Shown here one piece after another: positions 46,925-57,322 of a stretch of 64,000 bases of DNA (within the stretch, counting starts at the first letter, position 1; every line of letters starts with the position of its first letter). A program made the position numbers and the translations under genes. This DNA is from Rickettsiales endosymbiont of Stachyamoeba lipophora (lineage in GTDB: Bacteria; Pseudomonadota; Alphaproteobacteria; Rickettsiales; 33-17). The stretch spans positions 124,001 through 188,000 of the forward strand of contig NZ_CP033611.1 in assembly GCF_003932735.1 (NCBI RefSeq), in the 5' to 3' direction. Under the pieces are notes generated by a model. The model ran no database searches. It was not told the DNA's origin and saw only the letters and a list, made by a program, of their open reading frames with translations.

Positions 46925-48517
46925 TTAAATTTTTATATTTTTTGAGATTCTACGGCTAATAATAAATATTATTGTTATTAATTTAAATAAGATTGCTAAA
47001 ATAATATTGTCATCTAAATTTTTTGCAAAAAAAGTTGAAGGAATAGCTTTAGGTATATAGCTTTCAAGCACTGCTTCATGGTTTAATTTAGTAAAAGATA
47101 TTATCTTTCCATATGCATCAATTACCGTTGATATACCCGTATTGGCTGCTCTTACTAACGGCAAACCTAACTCCACAGCTCTTAACCTACTCATATGAAA
47201 ATGATGATAAGGTCCAAAACTATCACCGAACCAGCCATCATTAGTAATATTAATTATTAAATCATATTTAACATTTGGATTTAAATTATGTTTAGGAAAA
47301 ATGGCTTCATAACATATTAATGGTAAAATAATAAGATTATCAAGAATAAGGTATGAATTCTCACTACCAGGAGAATAATCGATTTGCCCAGGAGTTACCT
47401 TATCAATAGGCAATATATCTCTAAAAGGTATGAACTCACCAAACGGAACTAATTTAGTTTTATTGTATATCTTATGTTCTAAATGATTATTGGTAGAAAG
47501 GATGTACAAACTAGTCCATAAATTTAATATCTCATTTTGCACCATATTAACTTGAATGGCGCCAGTTAATAAATAAGAATTTGCCGGTAGATTGTTAATA
47601 ATAAACTTTTTAAGGTCAGCAAATTGATTAAGTGCATAAGGAACAGCTGATTCCGGCCAAATAATAATATCATTAACTCTAGCATTCGCCTTAGTTAAAT
47701 GAATATGTTTAATAAATTCTTGATATTTTCGCTGCTCATCCCATTTGAGTTCTTGCTTAATATTCGCTTGAATGATCTTAACTGATTTATTAGTAAATTC
47801 GGGGAACGCCGGCAATCTATAATACCCAAAGATATATATAGCAGCCATAATCAGCACAGCACTTAATAATTTATATAAAGAATTATGAATAATAGCATAA
47901 TAAAGAATAGTACCAATTAAGATACTAACAAAGCTAAGAATATATATTCCTCCAAAGCTTGCTATCTGAATTAGTTCATCATTAAAAGCTAAGCTATATC
48001 CTATTAAGTTCCAAGGAAAACCAGTTAATATTTTGGCCCTTAAAATTTCACAAATTACAAAAATAGCAGGAAAGCCAATAATAACACCTAAAACATTACC
48101 TTTATGCACAAACTTCTTAGCTATAAAGGCGGCAAGCGCAGGATAAATGGCTAAAAACCCTGGCAAAACAGTTAAAGCAAATGGAATCATCCACCAAAAT
48201 TTTTCCAGTTCAATCACTAATGAATAACATATCCAATAACAATTCCCAATAAAATGCCCTAAAGAAAGCATCCATGCTTTTTGAAAAAGCGGAAGTAATG
48301 CATCATTATGCTCAATAATATAAACTAAAGTAACGATATATAAAATAATTAGCGGATAGATAAATAAGGGGGCAAAACCAAATGATGATAAAATTCCTAC
48401 TACTATAAGACTAAGATAAGAATATAAATTATTATTATTTAAAAAACTAAGGAGTTTAAACATATTGAATGTATTTAGAGTTAAATTTAGTGATAAATCT
48501 CTTATGAAACTAAACAT
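46925..48517 (-). CDS. lnt: Apolipoprotein N-acyltransferase
   Basis: Lnt adds the third acyl chain to lipoproteins in the inner membrane. The N-terminal half has about six membrane segments; the C-terminal nitrilase-like domain has the catalytic Glu in IIWPESAVPYAL, Lys in YNKTKLVPFGEFIP and Cys in LPLICYEAIFP. 530 aa is normal. Two starts are possible: the ATG at 48517 (MFSFIRDLSLN), which lies inside the repeated leader, and the ATG at 48466 (MFKLLSFLN); neither has a clear ribosome binding site. The presence of Lnt implies triacylated lipoproteins. Confidence 0.93.
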   Translation of the reverse strand: MFSFIRDLSLNLTLNTFNMFKLLSFLNNNNLYSYLSLIVVGILSSFGFAPLFIYPLIILYIVTLVYIIEHNDALLPLFQKAWMLSLGHFIGNCYWICYSLVIELEKFWWMIPFALTVLPGFLAIYPALAAFIAKKFVHKGNVLGVIIGFPAIFVICEILRAKILTGFPWNLIGYSLAFNDELIQIASFGGIYILSFVSILIGTILYYAIIHNSLYKLLSAVLIMAAIYIFGYYRLPAFPEFTNKSVKIIQANIKQELKWDEQRKYQEFIKHIHLTKANARVNDIIIWPESAVPYALNQFADLKKFIINNLPANSYLLTGAIQVNMVQNEILNLWTSLYILSTNNHLEHKIYNKTKLVPFGEFIPFRDILPIDKVTPGQIDYSPGSENSYLILDNLIILPLICYEAIFPKHNLNPNVKYDLIINITNDGWFGDSFGPYHHFHMSRLRAVELGLPLVRAANTGISTVIDAYGKIISFTKLNHEAVLESYIPKAIPSTFFAKNLDDNIILAILFKLITIIFIISRRISKNIKI

Positions 48518-48639
48518 AAAAGGTAACTTTAGTATTAAATTAAGTCTCGGACCTCATTTATTGTTAAATAAGCTTCGTTCCTCATCTACATTTTTCCTAA
48601 AAACTTCTCTTTTCTCACGGTTTTGAAAGAAGCCTAATG
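48485..48639 (-). repeat. Right copy of inverted lnt-leader repeat
   Basis: Covers the 120 bases before lnt and its first codons; see the left copy at 45895-46050. Together they flank a 2.4-kb segment with the small ankyrin gene and lnt, both copies pointing inward. Confidence 0.75.
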
Positions 48640-48765
48640 GATTGTAACGTCATAGAACTTATAGTACAACTATATTTAAAAAGTAATCATAAAAAACAAG
48701 CCAGCAAGAAATAATACTTAAGTGAGAGAAAGCTAAAGAGCAAAAAGCTGCAGAGATTAAGAAAG

Positions 48766-49316
48766 TTATTTGCAAGCTTGCCAATCAGATTTTTTAATTC
48801 GATATAATATATGAGGTGATAATCTGTGCTCCTTTGGAATTTTAGGATGCTTAAAATCACTATTAGAATCACGCTTCATTCCCAGCTTTTCCATTACTCT
48901 TATTGATCTTTGATTTGCTGCTACAGTAAAAGCTAATATTTCATTTAGATCAATTTTATTAAAACCATAATCTAAGCAAGCTCTGGCACCTTCAGTAGCA
49001 TAACCTTTACCCCAGTGTTTAGAAGATAATCTCCAGCCAATCTCCACGCATGGAGTAAAATTAGCTTTAAAGCTAGGAACGTTTAAACCAATAAAGCCTA
49101 TTAATTCTCCTCGGTTTCTTCAATCATAGCTGCCCATAATCCAAAATTAAGCTGGTCGGTAGCCTGGTTAGCTTCTTCAGTAAAAGTTTTTGATACATTA
49201 ATATCCATTGAACCTCTAAGATACTCAATTACCTTAATGTCTTGATTAATACGCATAAAAGGTTCTATATCTGTATCAACCCACTTGCGTAAAATAAGTC
49301 TTTCAGTTTTTATCAT
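48766..49316 (-). pseudogene. GNAT N-acetyltransferase broken by one frameshift
   Basis: The N-terminal part (from 49316) reads MIKTERLILRKWVDTDIEPF, a GNAT start, up to WAAMIEETE, then meets a stop. In another frame from about 49112 leftwards it continues ELIGFIGLNVPSF, then EIGWRLSSKHWGKGYATEGA (acetyl-CoA loop), and AANQRSIRVMEKLGMKRD. Joined, the parts make one normal-length acetyltransferase of about 180 residues, so a single small indel near 49103-49112 (in GAGGAGAAT) disrupts it. A sequencing error is an alternative. Confidence 0.85.
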
Positions 49317-49349
49317 ATTATATATCCTCTAAACTTTATATCAATCCTC

Positions 49350-49640
49350 AAAATATCGAGCTATCCATATTATCTTCGAAATATCAACATGGGGATAGAA
49401 TACTCCTAACATAGCACCAATCTCTCATTCTTTGATGACTATCGCCTGTAAGTTTAACTACTAAAGGACTATCTACTTTAAGATTTTATACAATTCACTA
49501 ATATTAGGATGCAGGATCTATTATAATCAATTCAGGCGTAAAATCACCATGAATAAGTACTTTTTGCTTGCTTGTTATAAGTAATTCATTACATAAATTT
49601 TGAGGTTTTTTAAGATACCCATCTGGCAAGCCTAAATCTT
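49350..49640 (-). pseudogene. Remnant of an aminoglycoside (streptomycin) 6-kinase-like gene
   Basis: Leftward reading gives NLCNELLITSKQKVLIHGDF, matching the Brenner motif region of APH(6)-type kinases (LLHGDLHHDNIL), but the following residues are deleted and it jumps to ELIIIDPAS, the second metal-binding segment. After two stops the text resumes with MRDWCYVRSILSPC, a TGA, and YFEDN, where the family has a Trp, so TGG became TGA. The N-terminal half of the gene is missing. It is a degraded fragment and cannot encode an active enzyme. Confidence 0.6.
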
Positions 49641-49662
49641 ATCCATCACCTATATAAAAAAT

Positions 49663-50478
49663 TTAGTTAACTAATACTATTACAAAATTTAAATTCCTTG
49701 AATTAATAGCTGGCTTAATTTGAATGTCCGAACCATTTTTTTTACTGATAGCTCCTATTAATATTCCTGAAGGAAAATTATCAATTTCAGCACTAGTAAA
49801 AACAAGCTCTCCTTCTTCAATACTATTATCTTCTGGAATATATTCAAGGTTAAGGGTTTCAAACCGCTCGCCAACTGCTACGCCCCTTTCACGGCTTTTT
49901 TCCGTTATTACAGGAATTCTAGAATTAAAATCAGTTACTAACAATACTTTAGCAAAGTTACTTCCTACTTCAATTATCCTTCCTACTAAACCATTATTAT
50001 GCAGGACTATTTGATTTTTCTTTATACCATCTTCTTCGCCACCATTTAAGTATAAAATCTTATTAAAAGAATTATCTACTAGATATGCAGCGCGCACAGT
50101 TTTAAATTTAAACTTTTTGTCAGCAACCGCATTTAATAATTTTTGTAAATCTTTATTTTCTTGATCAAGATGCTTAGTTAGCAAATAGTAATATTCCAGT
50201 TTATGTTTTTGTTCTCTTAAATACTTATTTTCTTTATTTAACTTAGATAAATCTTTAATAAAGCCAAACGAATCATAAACTGTTGAAAAACTATTATTGA
50301 TTATTCCCACCGGGGTAGCAAGCTTATCAGTGACACATTTTTTAACAGCAAGGTAGGTGCCTTGATTAGAGGCATCTAGGTATATTACCAAAACAATAAG
50401 CAGGCTAAGAATATAAGCCCATAGCTTTTTAAAGTATAAGCTTAATACTCTCCAATACCTACTTGTTAAGAAAAACAT
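49663..50478 (-). CDS. mreC: Rod shape-determining protein MreC
   Basis: MreC is a bitopic membrane protein that links MreB to cell-wall synthesis. An N-terminal membrane segment (about 16-33, LWAYILSLLIVLVIYL) is followed by a coiled coil (about 75-115, KLNKENKYLREQKHKLEYYYLL) and the beta-domain with VDNSFNKILYLNGGEEDGIKKNQIVL and GLVGRIIEVGSNFAKVLLVTD (each quoted within family motifs). 271 aa is normal. It lies 13 bases after mreB. No mreD, penicillin-binding protein or rodA follows; 346 bases of decayed sequence do. Confidence 0.93.
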   Translation of the reverse strand: MFFLTSRYWRVLSLYFKKLWAYILSLLIVLVIYLDASNQGTYLAVKKCVTDKLATPVGIINNSFSTVYDSFGFIKDLSKLNKENKYLREQKHKLEYYYLLTKHLDQENKDLQKLLNAVADKKFKFKTVRAAYLVDNSFNKILYLNGGEEDGIKKNQIVLHNNGLVGRIIEVGSNFAKVLLVTDFNSRIPVITEKSRERGVAVGERFETLNLEYIPEDNSIEEGELVFTSAEIDNFPSGILIGAISKKNGSDIQIKPAINSRNLNFVIVLVN

Positions 50479-50491
50479 ATAATAATATTAT

Positions 50492-51553
<1,062 letters not shown>

Positions 51554-51628
51554 TTAACTTGTTTTAATAATATAAAAGCGCTTTAATTTTATCACAAGCA
51601 TTTTATTTTTATAGAAAAATTAATTTTT

Positions 51629-52426
51629 ATGAGCAGTTTAACTAATTTTTACGAATCTTTAATTATCGGCATCGTTCAGGGGCTTACTGAATTTTTACCT
51701 ATATCTTCTACTGCACACATCAATTTGCTAGGCAGCCTGCTTGGTTCAAGCATTTCAACGCAATTAATTTTTGAAACTTTTTTGCATTTTGGAAGCCTAT
51801 TCGCTTTAATTTTTTTCTATCGGCAAAATATTTTAAGTATCTTAAAAAATTTTTATGTTAAAAATCATCCTGATCAAAAGTTATTTTTAAAATTAATTGT
51901 GGCATTTCTACCAGTAGTTATTATTGGCGGGCTATTCGGCTCACAATTAAAAGCTATTTTTACCGAAGAAATTATACCTCTAAGTCTTATTATAGGAGGA
52001 ATAATTATGATTATAGTTAATCTGTTTGCTAAAAAGAACCACCATCTAAGTGGAAATATGTATAATTTAAGCTTTACTCAAGCTTTAACTATAGGTATAG
52101 CACAAACAATTGCTATTATTCCAGGCGTATCCAGATCAGGTGCCACTATTACCACCGGAGTAATAGCTGGACTTAGTCCTATACAGGCATTTGATTTTTC
52201 TTTTTTACTGGCAATACCCACTATTTTTGCAGCAAATTGTTATAGTTTAACTAAAGAAATTAATCATTTTAACAGCTCATTAGTAGTAATATCATTATTT
52301 GGCGCATTTGCTGCGTTCATATTTAGCCTTCTCAGCTTTAAATTAGCTAGGAAAGCTTTTATAAAATTTAAATATACTTTAGCTTGCTTTGGAATTTATC
52401 GGATTGTTCTAGCTTTATTTTTATAA
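51629..52426 (+). CDS. uppP: Undecaprenyl-diphosphatase UppP (BacA)
   Basis: Integral membrane phosphatase that recycles undecaprenyl diphosphate to the monophosphate carrier. Signature motifs: GIVQGLTEFLPISSTAHINLLGSLLG (in part; E and S residues of the BacA motif) and PGVSRSGATITTG (Arg in the second motif). About eight hydrophobic segments; 265 aa is normal. No Shine-Dalgarno is seen. It is divergent from mreB and functionally linked to UppS. Confidence 0.95.
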   Translation: MSSLTNFYESLIIGIVQGLTEFLPISSTAHINLLGSLLGSSISTQLIFETFLHFGSLFALIFFYRQNILSILKNFYVKNHPDQKLFLKLIVAFLPVVIIGGLFGSQLKAIFTEEIIPLSLIIGGIIMIIVNLFAKKNHHLSGNMYNLSFTQALTIGIAQTIAIIPGVSRSGATITTGVIAGLSPIQAFDFSFLLAIPTIFAANCYSLTKEINHFNSSLVVISLFGAFAAFIFSLLSFKLARKAFIKFKYTLACFGIYRIVLALFL

Positions 52427-52593
52427 AGTACTTATTTATTGATCAAATGAAAATTTAACATTCATTAGGTTAATTTTATATTAATCTTATTATTTGGCTT
52501 TATCAAAATGTTATATAACGATATAATCAAAATAAATACCCACCCATTACATAACTAATATTCAAAAACTACTATTCAAAATAGGATTTGATT

Positions 52594-54228
52594 ATGGCAC
52601 TTTATTCAGACGCAACCAAGCAACGAATTGCTCCTTATATCAACACATTAATGTTATTTTCTTATGAGCTAGAAGATTTTGGCACACCTGAAATAAATAA
52701 TAATAGTGAAAAAATAGAGTGGCTTATTTCACAAGCAAAAAAGATTATTGATAATGAACCTATTGATAATAACCTCCCTCTTTCTGAAATCTTATCTTCT
52801 ATTAAGTCATATTATCTTACGCCAAGCAATTATAATAGATTAGATGAATTTTGCAAAGGACCTTGCGGTGAAACCATAGTAAACAATGGCATAGTTAGAG
52901 AAATCTTAGCTGAGGCTTTAATAAGAAATATTATATTCTTACGCCGAAAGGAAGCAGGAGATTTAAATGTATTAAACGATGAGGCTATTGAAAAAGAATT
53001 TGCTAACTTCATATTTAGCATTCAGGAAAACCAAGATAATCCTCAACAAGCTGATAATTATCAATACGTTATTAATCGTGCATTTACCGCAGAAGAGCAA
53101 CAATTTTTAACTCAAAACCAACTTTCTACTGACAATGTTAATAATTACATTGGGAATTTTAGAGATAATAACATTTTTAACACTAGGGTGAATAATAATT
53201 TATTTAGGGACTTAGCCCGAAGAGATTCAACTATTCAAGATAATTTAGCGCATCTCTCCCATATATTTTCATTACTTGCGGCTTTTGATAATACTAAAAT
53301 TTCTAAGTTTTTAGCTAAATTACATAATAGTAACATTTTATATTTAATGCTGCTAAGCAAGATCATAACCACCGCAATTTTTACAGGAATTATATTAACT
53401 CAACCTTGGATTAATGCTTATAAATACTTAAAGGGACAATGCAGGTTTATAGATATATTTAGACCATTTAAACTTTTAATTATATATATTAAATTGGGAT
53501 ATATAAACAATACTATCGTTACATTTGATAGTGTGTTCATAAGAACATGTAAAATTATACTTTTAACATTATTTAACTTCACCTGGTTTTCATTAACACC
53601 CTTTCTAGAAATTCCATACGCTATATTTAAATATGGTTTTATATTTGGGATTAAGCATAACTTAAACGATTTAATTTTAAATATTAAGCACCATGGATTT
53701 TGTAATAAAGGAAATTTAATTCATTTAGCCCGCGCTTCTAAAGCCGCAGCCTTTTCGTTAATACCGACTGTTGTTACCTTATCCAGCATCTACTTTAAAG
53801 GTAATAAAAATTTACTTTTAGGAATGAAAGAAGGCCTATTACTAACATTAAATTATGCAGGATCATTAGTTTTATTAAGCTTGAGCATACTTGGTGGTGG
53901 AATTGCTATAGAAGAATCATTAAACTGCTTGAACAGGACAGCAAGCCTCAATAAAGGGGTATTATGGGCAGGATTTATTACCGACGTATTAAAAAATATG
54001 TACAGCTTATTAGATAACAATACTAAATATTATTTATCATACCTCCAACCATATTATGAAGGTGTTGAAAATGATTATCCGGCAGATGCTCAGCATTTTA
54101 CCGCTCGCCCTCTACAGTTTATAAACAATATAAATCATGGTCTACATAATGAAGAGCAAAATAATGCTACAATATTTGGTTTAAATATTTTAACTCAACG
54201 AAATGAACAAGCACAGCTTAATAGATAG
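52594..54228 (+). CDS. Membrane protein of unknown function, 544 aa
   Basis: The N-terminal 240 residues are soluble, Asn-rich and helical. From about 245 there are several hydrophobic stretches: ILYLMLLSKIITTAIFTGIIL, LLIIYIKLGYI, TCKIILLTLFNFTWFSLTPFL (in part), AAFSLIPTVVTLSSIYF and LNYAGSLVLLSLSILGGGIAI, so about four to six membrane segments. I recognise no family. I start at the ATG at 52594 (MALYSD) since AGGA lies upstream; an ATG two codons earlier is in frame. It is monocistronic with a terminator after it. Confidence 0.6.
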   Translation: MALYSDATKQRIAPYINTLMLFSYELEDFGTPEINNNSEKIEWLISQAKKIIDNEPIDNNLPLSEILSSIKSYYLTPSNYNRLDEFCKGPCGETIVNNGIVREILAEALIRNIIFLRRKEAGDLNVLNDEAIEKEFANFIFSIQENQDNPQQADNYQYVINRAFTAEEQQFLTQNQLSTDNVNNYIGNFRDNNIFNTRVNNNLFRDLARRDSTIQDNLAHLSHIFSLLAAFDNTKISKFLAKLHNSNILYLMLLSKIITTAIFTGIILTQPWINAYKYLKGQCRFIDIFRPFKLLIIYIKLGYINNTIVTFDSVFIRTCKIILLTLFNFTWFSLTPFLEIPYAIFKYGFIFGIKHNLNDLILNIKHHGFCNKGNLIHLARASKAAAFSLIPTVVTLSSIYFKGNKNLLLGMKEGLLLTLNYAGSLVLLSLSILGGGIAIEESLNCLNRTASLNKGVLWAGFITDVLKNMYSLLDNNTKYYLSYLQPYYEGVENDYPADAQHFTARPLQFINNINHGLHNEEQNNATIFGLNILTQRNEQAQLNR

Positions 54229-54284
54229 GATAGCTATATTTTAGTTAGGTCGCTAATTAAGAGGAATGCTTAATGTTTATACTG

Positions 54285-54319
54285 AAAAACGGCTCTATAA
54301 AAATTGGGGCCGTTTTTTT
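54285..54319 (+). terminator. Intrinsic terminator after the unknown membrane protein
   Basis: AAAAACGGC (54285-54293) pairs with GCCGTTTTT (54309-54317), extendable by G-U pairs (TCT with GGG), with a T7 run. It has a classic rho-independent shape on the plus strand, and its leading A-run makes it usable for the convergent xseA transcript as well. Confidence 0.85.
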
Positions 54320-54367
54320 ATATAACTTTTCTCTTATGCTAAAATAGCAAGTCTTTATTTACGTTAG

Positions 54368-55750
54368 CTACTTAGGATTACTAAGTAAAAAATCTCCCTC
54401 ACCTCTAACTTTTGCTTTGCCGTCTTTAAAGATAATTTCGTAACTCTTATTAGGTACAATACAGCTTTTGCTTGAAATTAAGTTGCCATCTAAGTCTTTA
54501 ACTATTGCAAAACCTTTTTCTAAAATTTTGTTATAATCACTAGCTTTAAGCACACTCTCAATTACTTCAAGCCGATGAGCTAACTTTTGGAAATATTGGG
54601 AAGCATAATGAGGTATATTAATCTCCACTTTATCTAATGTAGATTGTTTCTGCCATAAGTGGTTGCTAAGCAAGCTTGGTCCTATGTTTGCTGATTGCTT
54701 AGTTAAAAACTGAGAGAGGCTATGAAGCTTATTTTGGCATAAAGCATCAATCCTAGATTTAATTAGTGCTATCTTGCTCGCCAGCTCATCAATAATTTGC
54801 GAAGGATGCTTTAGTTTAGCAGCAATTAATACCAAATTATTTTCAAGGCTATACAGCTTGCTATCAAAAATGTTAGCAGCATTAACTAGCAAATGCTTGA
54901 GATGCCTTTCAATCTCTATTTTAACCGGGGTAGCAAATTCAGCAGCAGCCGTAGGGGTTGGAGCCCGTTTATCAGCTACAAAATCAAGCAAAGTAAAATC
55001 TGTTTCATGACCAATGGCTGAAATAATAGGAATTTTAGACTCAAAAGCAGCTCTCACTACCCCTTCATCGTTAAAACCCCATAAGTCTTCAATAGAACCG
55101 CCGCCACGTGCAATTATTAAAGTATCAAGTTTAAATTTGTCCGCGTCATTAGCAATCCTAATGGCTTTAATTACTTGTCCAGGACAATCTTCCCCCTGAA
55201 CTGCTACCGGGAATACAATGATATCACAAGGAAAGCGCTCAGCAATACGATGAAGAATATCTTTTATTACCGCTCCTTTAGGAGATGTAATAACTCCAAT
55301 AGCTTGAGGAAACTTAGCTAAAGGTTGTTTATGCCGTTCCTCAAACAATCCTTCTTGAGTGAGTGCTTCTTTTCTTTTAGCAAGTAGTGCCATTAATGCA
55401 CCAATCCCACCTAAAGTAACATTTTCAACAATCATTTGATATTTAGATTGCCCAGGAAAAGTAGTTAAAGAACCGGCACATATTATTTCCATGCCTTCTT
55501 CTAATTTCACTCCCAAAGAATTGACTTTAGCACGCCAGCAAATTGCATTTAGGACGGCACCCTCGTCTTTTAAAGAGAAATAAGCATGGCCAGATGCAGC
55601 AATTTTTAATCCAGAAATTTCTCCTCGTACCTTTACATAAGAAAATGAAGTATCGATAGTTTTTTTAACTAGATTGGAGAGCTCAGTTACGGTAAGTTCC
55701 GGATTGTTAGTGAAGCTTCCTTGGTTAGTTAGATCGTTAGATAATTTCAT
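54368..55750 (-). CDS. xseA: Exodeoxyribonuclease VII large subunit
   Basis: Catalytic subunit of ExoVII, which degrades single-stranded DNA from either end. The N-terminal OB fold (LTVTELSNLVKKTIDTSFSYVKVRGEISGLK, in part; GHAYFSLKDEGAVLNAICWR) is followed by the catalytic region with GVITSPKGAVIKDIL, GEDCPGQVIKAI, IARGGGSIEDLWGFNDE and AIGHETDFTLLDFVADKRAPTPTAAAE (in part), then a coiled-coil. 460 aa is normal. xseB is not in the window. It follows the histidine kinase gene by 11 bases. Confidence 0.96.
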   Translation of the reverse strand: MKLSNDLTNQGSFTNNPELTVTELSNLVKKTIDTSFSYVKVRGEISGLKIAASGHAYFSLKDEGAVLNAICWRAKVNSLGVKLEEGMEIICAGSLTTFPGQSKYQMIVENVTLGGIGALMALLAKRKEALTQEGLFEERHKQPLAKFPQAIGVITSPKGAVIKDILHRIAERFPCDIIVFPVAVQGEDCPGQVIKAIRIANDADKFKLDTLIIARGGGSIEDLWGFNDEGVVRAAFESKIPIISAIGHETDFTLLDFVADKRAPTPTAAAEFATPVKIEIERHLKHLLVNAANIFDSKLYSLENNLVLIAAKLKHPSQIIDELASKIALIKSRIDALCQNKLHSLSQFLTKQSANIGPSLLSNHLWQKQSTLDKVEINIPHYASQYFQKLAHRLEVIESVLKASDYNKILEKGFAIVKDLDGNLISSKSCIVPNKSYEIIFKDGKAKVRGEGDFLLSNPK

Positions 55751-55761
55751 TGTAATAAATC

Positions 55762-57192
55762 TTAATCGCTTGCTAGGTTAAAAGTGAGTTTTACCGTAGT
55801 ACCAATTCCCACTTCACTATCAATATGAAATTTTCCGTTCATAAGTTCAACAAGTTTTTTACTTAAAGGTAAACCAAGCCCTGTACCGTCATATTTACGC
55901 GCGTGTTTACTATCTACCTGCCCAAAGGGAGACAATACCTTAGCTATATCTTTAGCTTCAATACCAATGCCACTATCACGCATTACAATTTGTACCTTGC
56001 CCTCATCAGTTTGAGATTCAAGAGATACTTCAATAGTTCCATTCTCAGGGGTAAACTTAACTGAATTGGAAAGTACATTTAAAATCACTTGTTTAAGTCT
56101 TTTCGGATCAGCAAAAATTGTAAAATGCTTATCTGCTGTTAAATCACTTAAGTTAACCTTTGCTTCTTGCGCTTTAGCAATCATGATCCTTAAACATTGC
56201 TTAACCATTTTGGTGGCGTCTACTTGTATATTTTCAACTATCAACTTATCTGCATCTGCTTTAGAGAAATCTAAGATATCATTAATGATAGACAATAAAT
56301 GAGTACCAGAGGCATGAATATCATTACCGTATTCTTTATACTGCGGTACCCCTACGGCTCCTAATGCTTCAGTTTTAATTATTTCAGAAAAACCAATAAT
56401 AGCATTCAGAGGAGTTCTAAGCTCATGGCTCATATTAGCTAGAAATTGTGATTTTTGCCTACTAGATTTTTCAGCTTCAACCTTAGCTAACTCTAATTCT
56501 TCATTAGTTTGAATTTGCTTTACTATAATAGACTGCAATTTAGCTGAATAAGCGCCTAAAATTACAAAAATTGCCGTAATAACTACCGAAATGATCAGCG
56601 CATAAATTATTTGAAAATTAAACAAGAAATTCCATGTTCCTGTAATATTATAATAACCATCTAAAAATGCTGTCAGTTGATTGTTTACTATCAGCGGCGT
56701 AACCAGATGAATAAAATAACCTTGATTGGTAAAAATTATTCCAAGATTAGCTTTACCCTTAACAATTGATTCCTGAAGAAGATCATGATTTTTAAAATTA
56801 GCTACCCCCACACATAGCACGCGCTGTTGTAAGGTGCTTGGTAAAATTACTATATTCTCAACACCATTATTAGAAATAACTTTAGCACCGTTTTTAGTTA
56901 AAATAGCAATGGGTTTAAAATCCATATTTTTAGTTAAAAGATAAAAATATTGCTCTAAAAGAGGATAAAATACTTTTTTGTCCGCAGAAGAAGTTTCAGT
57001 CTCTTTTAAGACTCCTTCATAAATTTTGTTCCAGATATTGCTATTAAAGTTATCACTTAAGTTATTAAATTGATTAGAGGTTTTAAGCACAACTAGATTG
57101 CTAAGCGCCTTATCACGCAGATAAGCCCCCATTAAGAAGGCTATCATAAAAGTTGTTAAAAAAACTAATAGTGCAACTGTAAATCTTGGCAT
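55762..57192 (-). CDS. Membrane sensor histidine kinase
   Basis: A two-component sensor kinase of 476 aa. Two membrane segments (about 6-26 and 193-217) bracket a periplasmic sensor domain of about 165 residues. The HisKA domain has the phosphoacceptor His256 in FLANMSHELRTPLNAIIGFSEII (in part). The HATPase domain has the N box NVLSNSVKFTPENG, the G1 box DSGIGIEAKDI and the G2 box GTGLGLPLSKKL. There is no receiver domain. The core resembles PleC-type kinases of alphaproteobacteria. No partner regulator is adjacent; it is 11 bases upstream of xseA. Confidence 0.9.
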   Translation of the reverse strand: MPRFTVALLVFLTTFMIAFLMGAYLRDKALSNLVVLKTSNQFNNLSDNFNSNIWNKIYEGVLKETETSSADKKVFYPLLEQYFYLLTKNMDFKPIAILTKNGAKVISNNGVENIVILPSTLQQRVLCVGVANFKNHDLLQESIVKGKANLGIIFTNQGYFIHLVTPLIVNNQLTAFLDGYYNITGTWNFLFNFQIIYALIISVVITAIFVILGAYSAKLQSIIVKQIQTNEELELAKVEAEKSSRQKSQFLANMSHELRTPLNAIIGFSEIIKTEALGAVGVPQYKEYGNDIHASGTHLLSIINDILDFSKADADKLIVENIQVDATKMVKQCLRIMIAKAQEAKVNLSDLTADKHFTIFADPKRLKQVILNVLSNSVKFTPENGTIEVSLESQTDEGKVQIVMRDSGIGIEAKDIAKVLSPFGQVDSKHARKYDGTGLGLPLSKKLVELMNGKFHIDSEVGIGTTVKLTFNLASD

Positions 57193-57322
57193 TTTATTTC
57201 TTAATTTAGAATCTCATCATGTTTATAATTTGTATATACTCACTTTAACTGATATAATAATTACATCATCTTTTATAATTTAAATCAAGCCTTTAACTTT
57301 TTAACTAATTAACATTACTTAT

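Noticed and set aside
45895-48639. A composite transposon with terminal inverted repeats
   Set aside because: The repeat covers the lnt leader and start codons rather than insertion-sequence ends, and there is no transposase between the copies.
49350-49420. TGA read as tryptophan (recoding) in the kinase-like remnant
   Set aside because: The same remnant has TAA and TAG stops and an internal deletion, and core genes of the window use TGG; decay explains it better.
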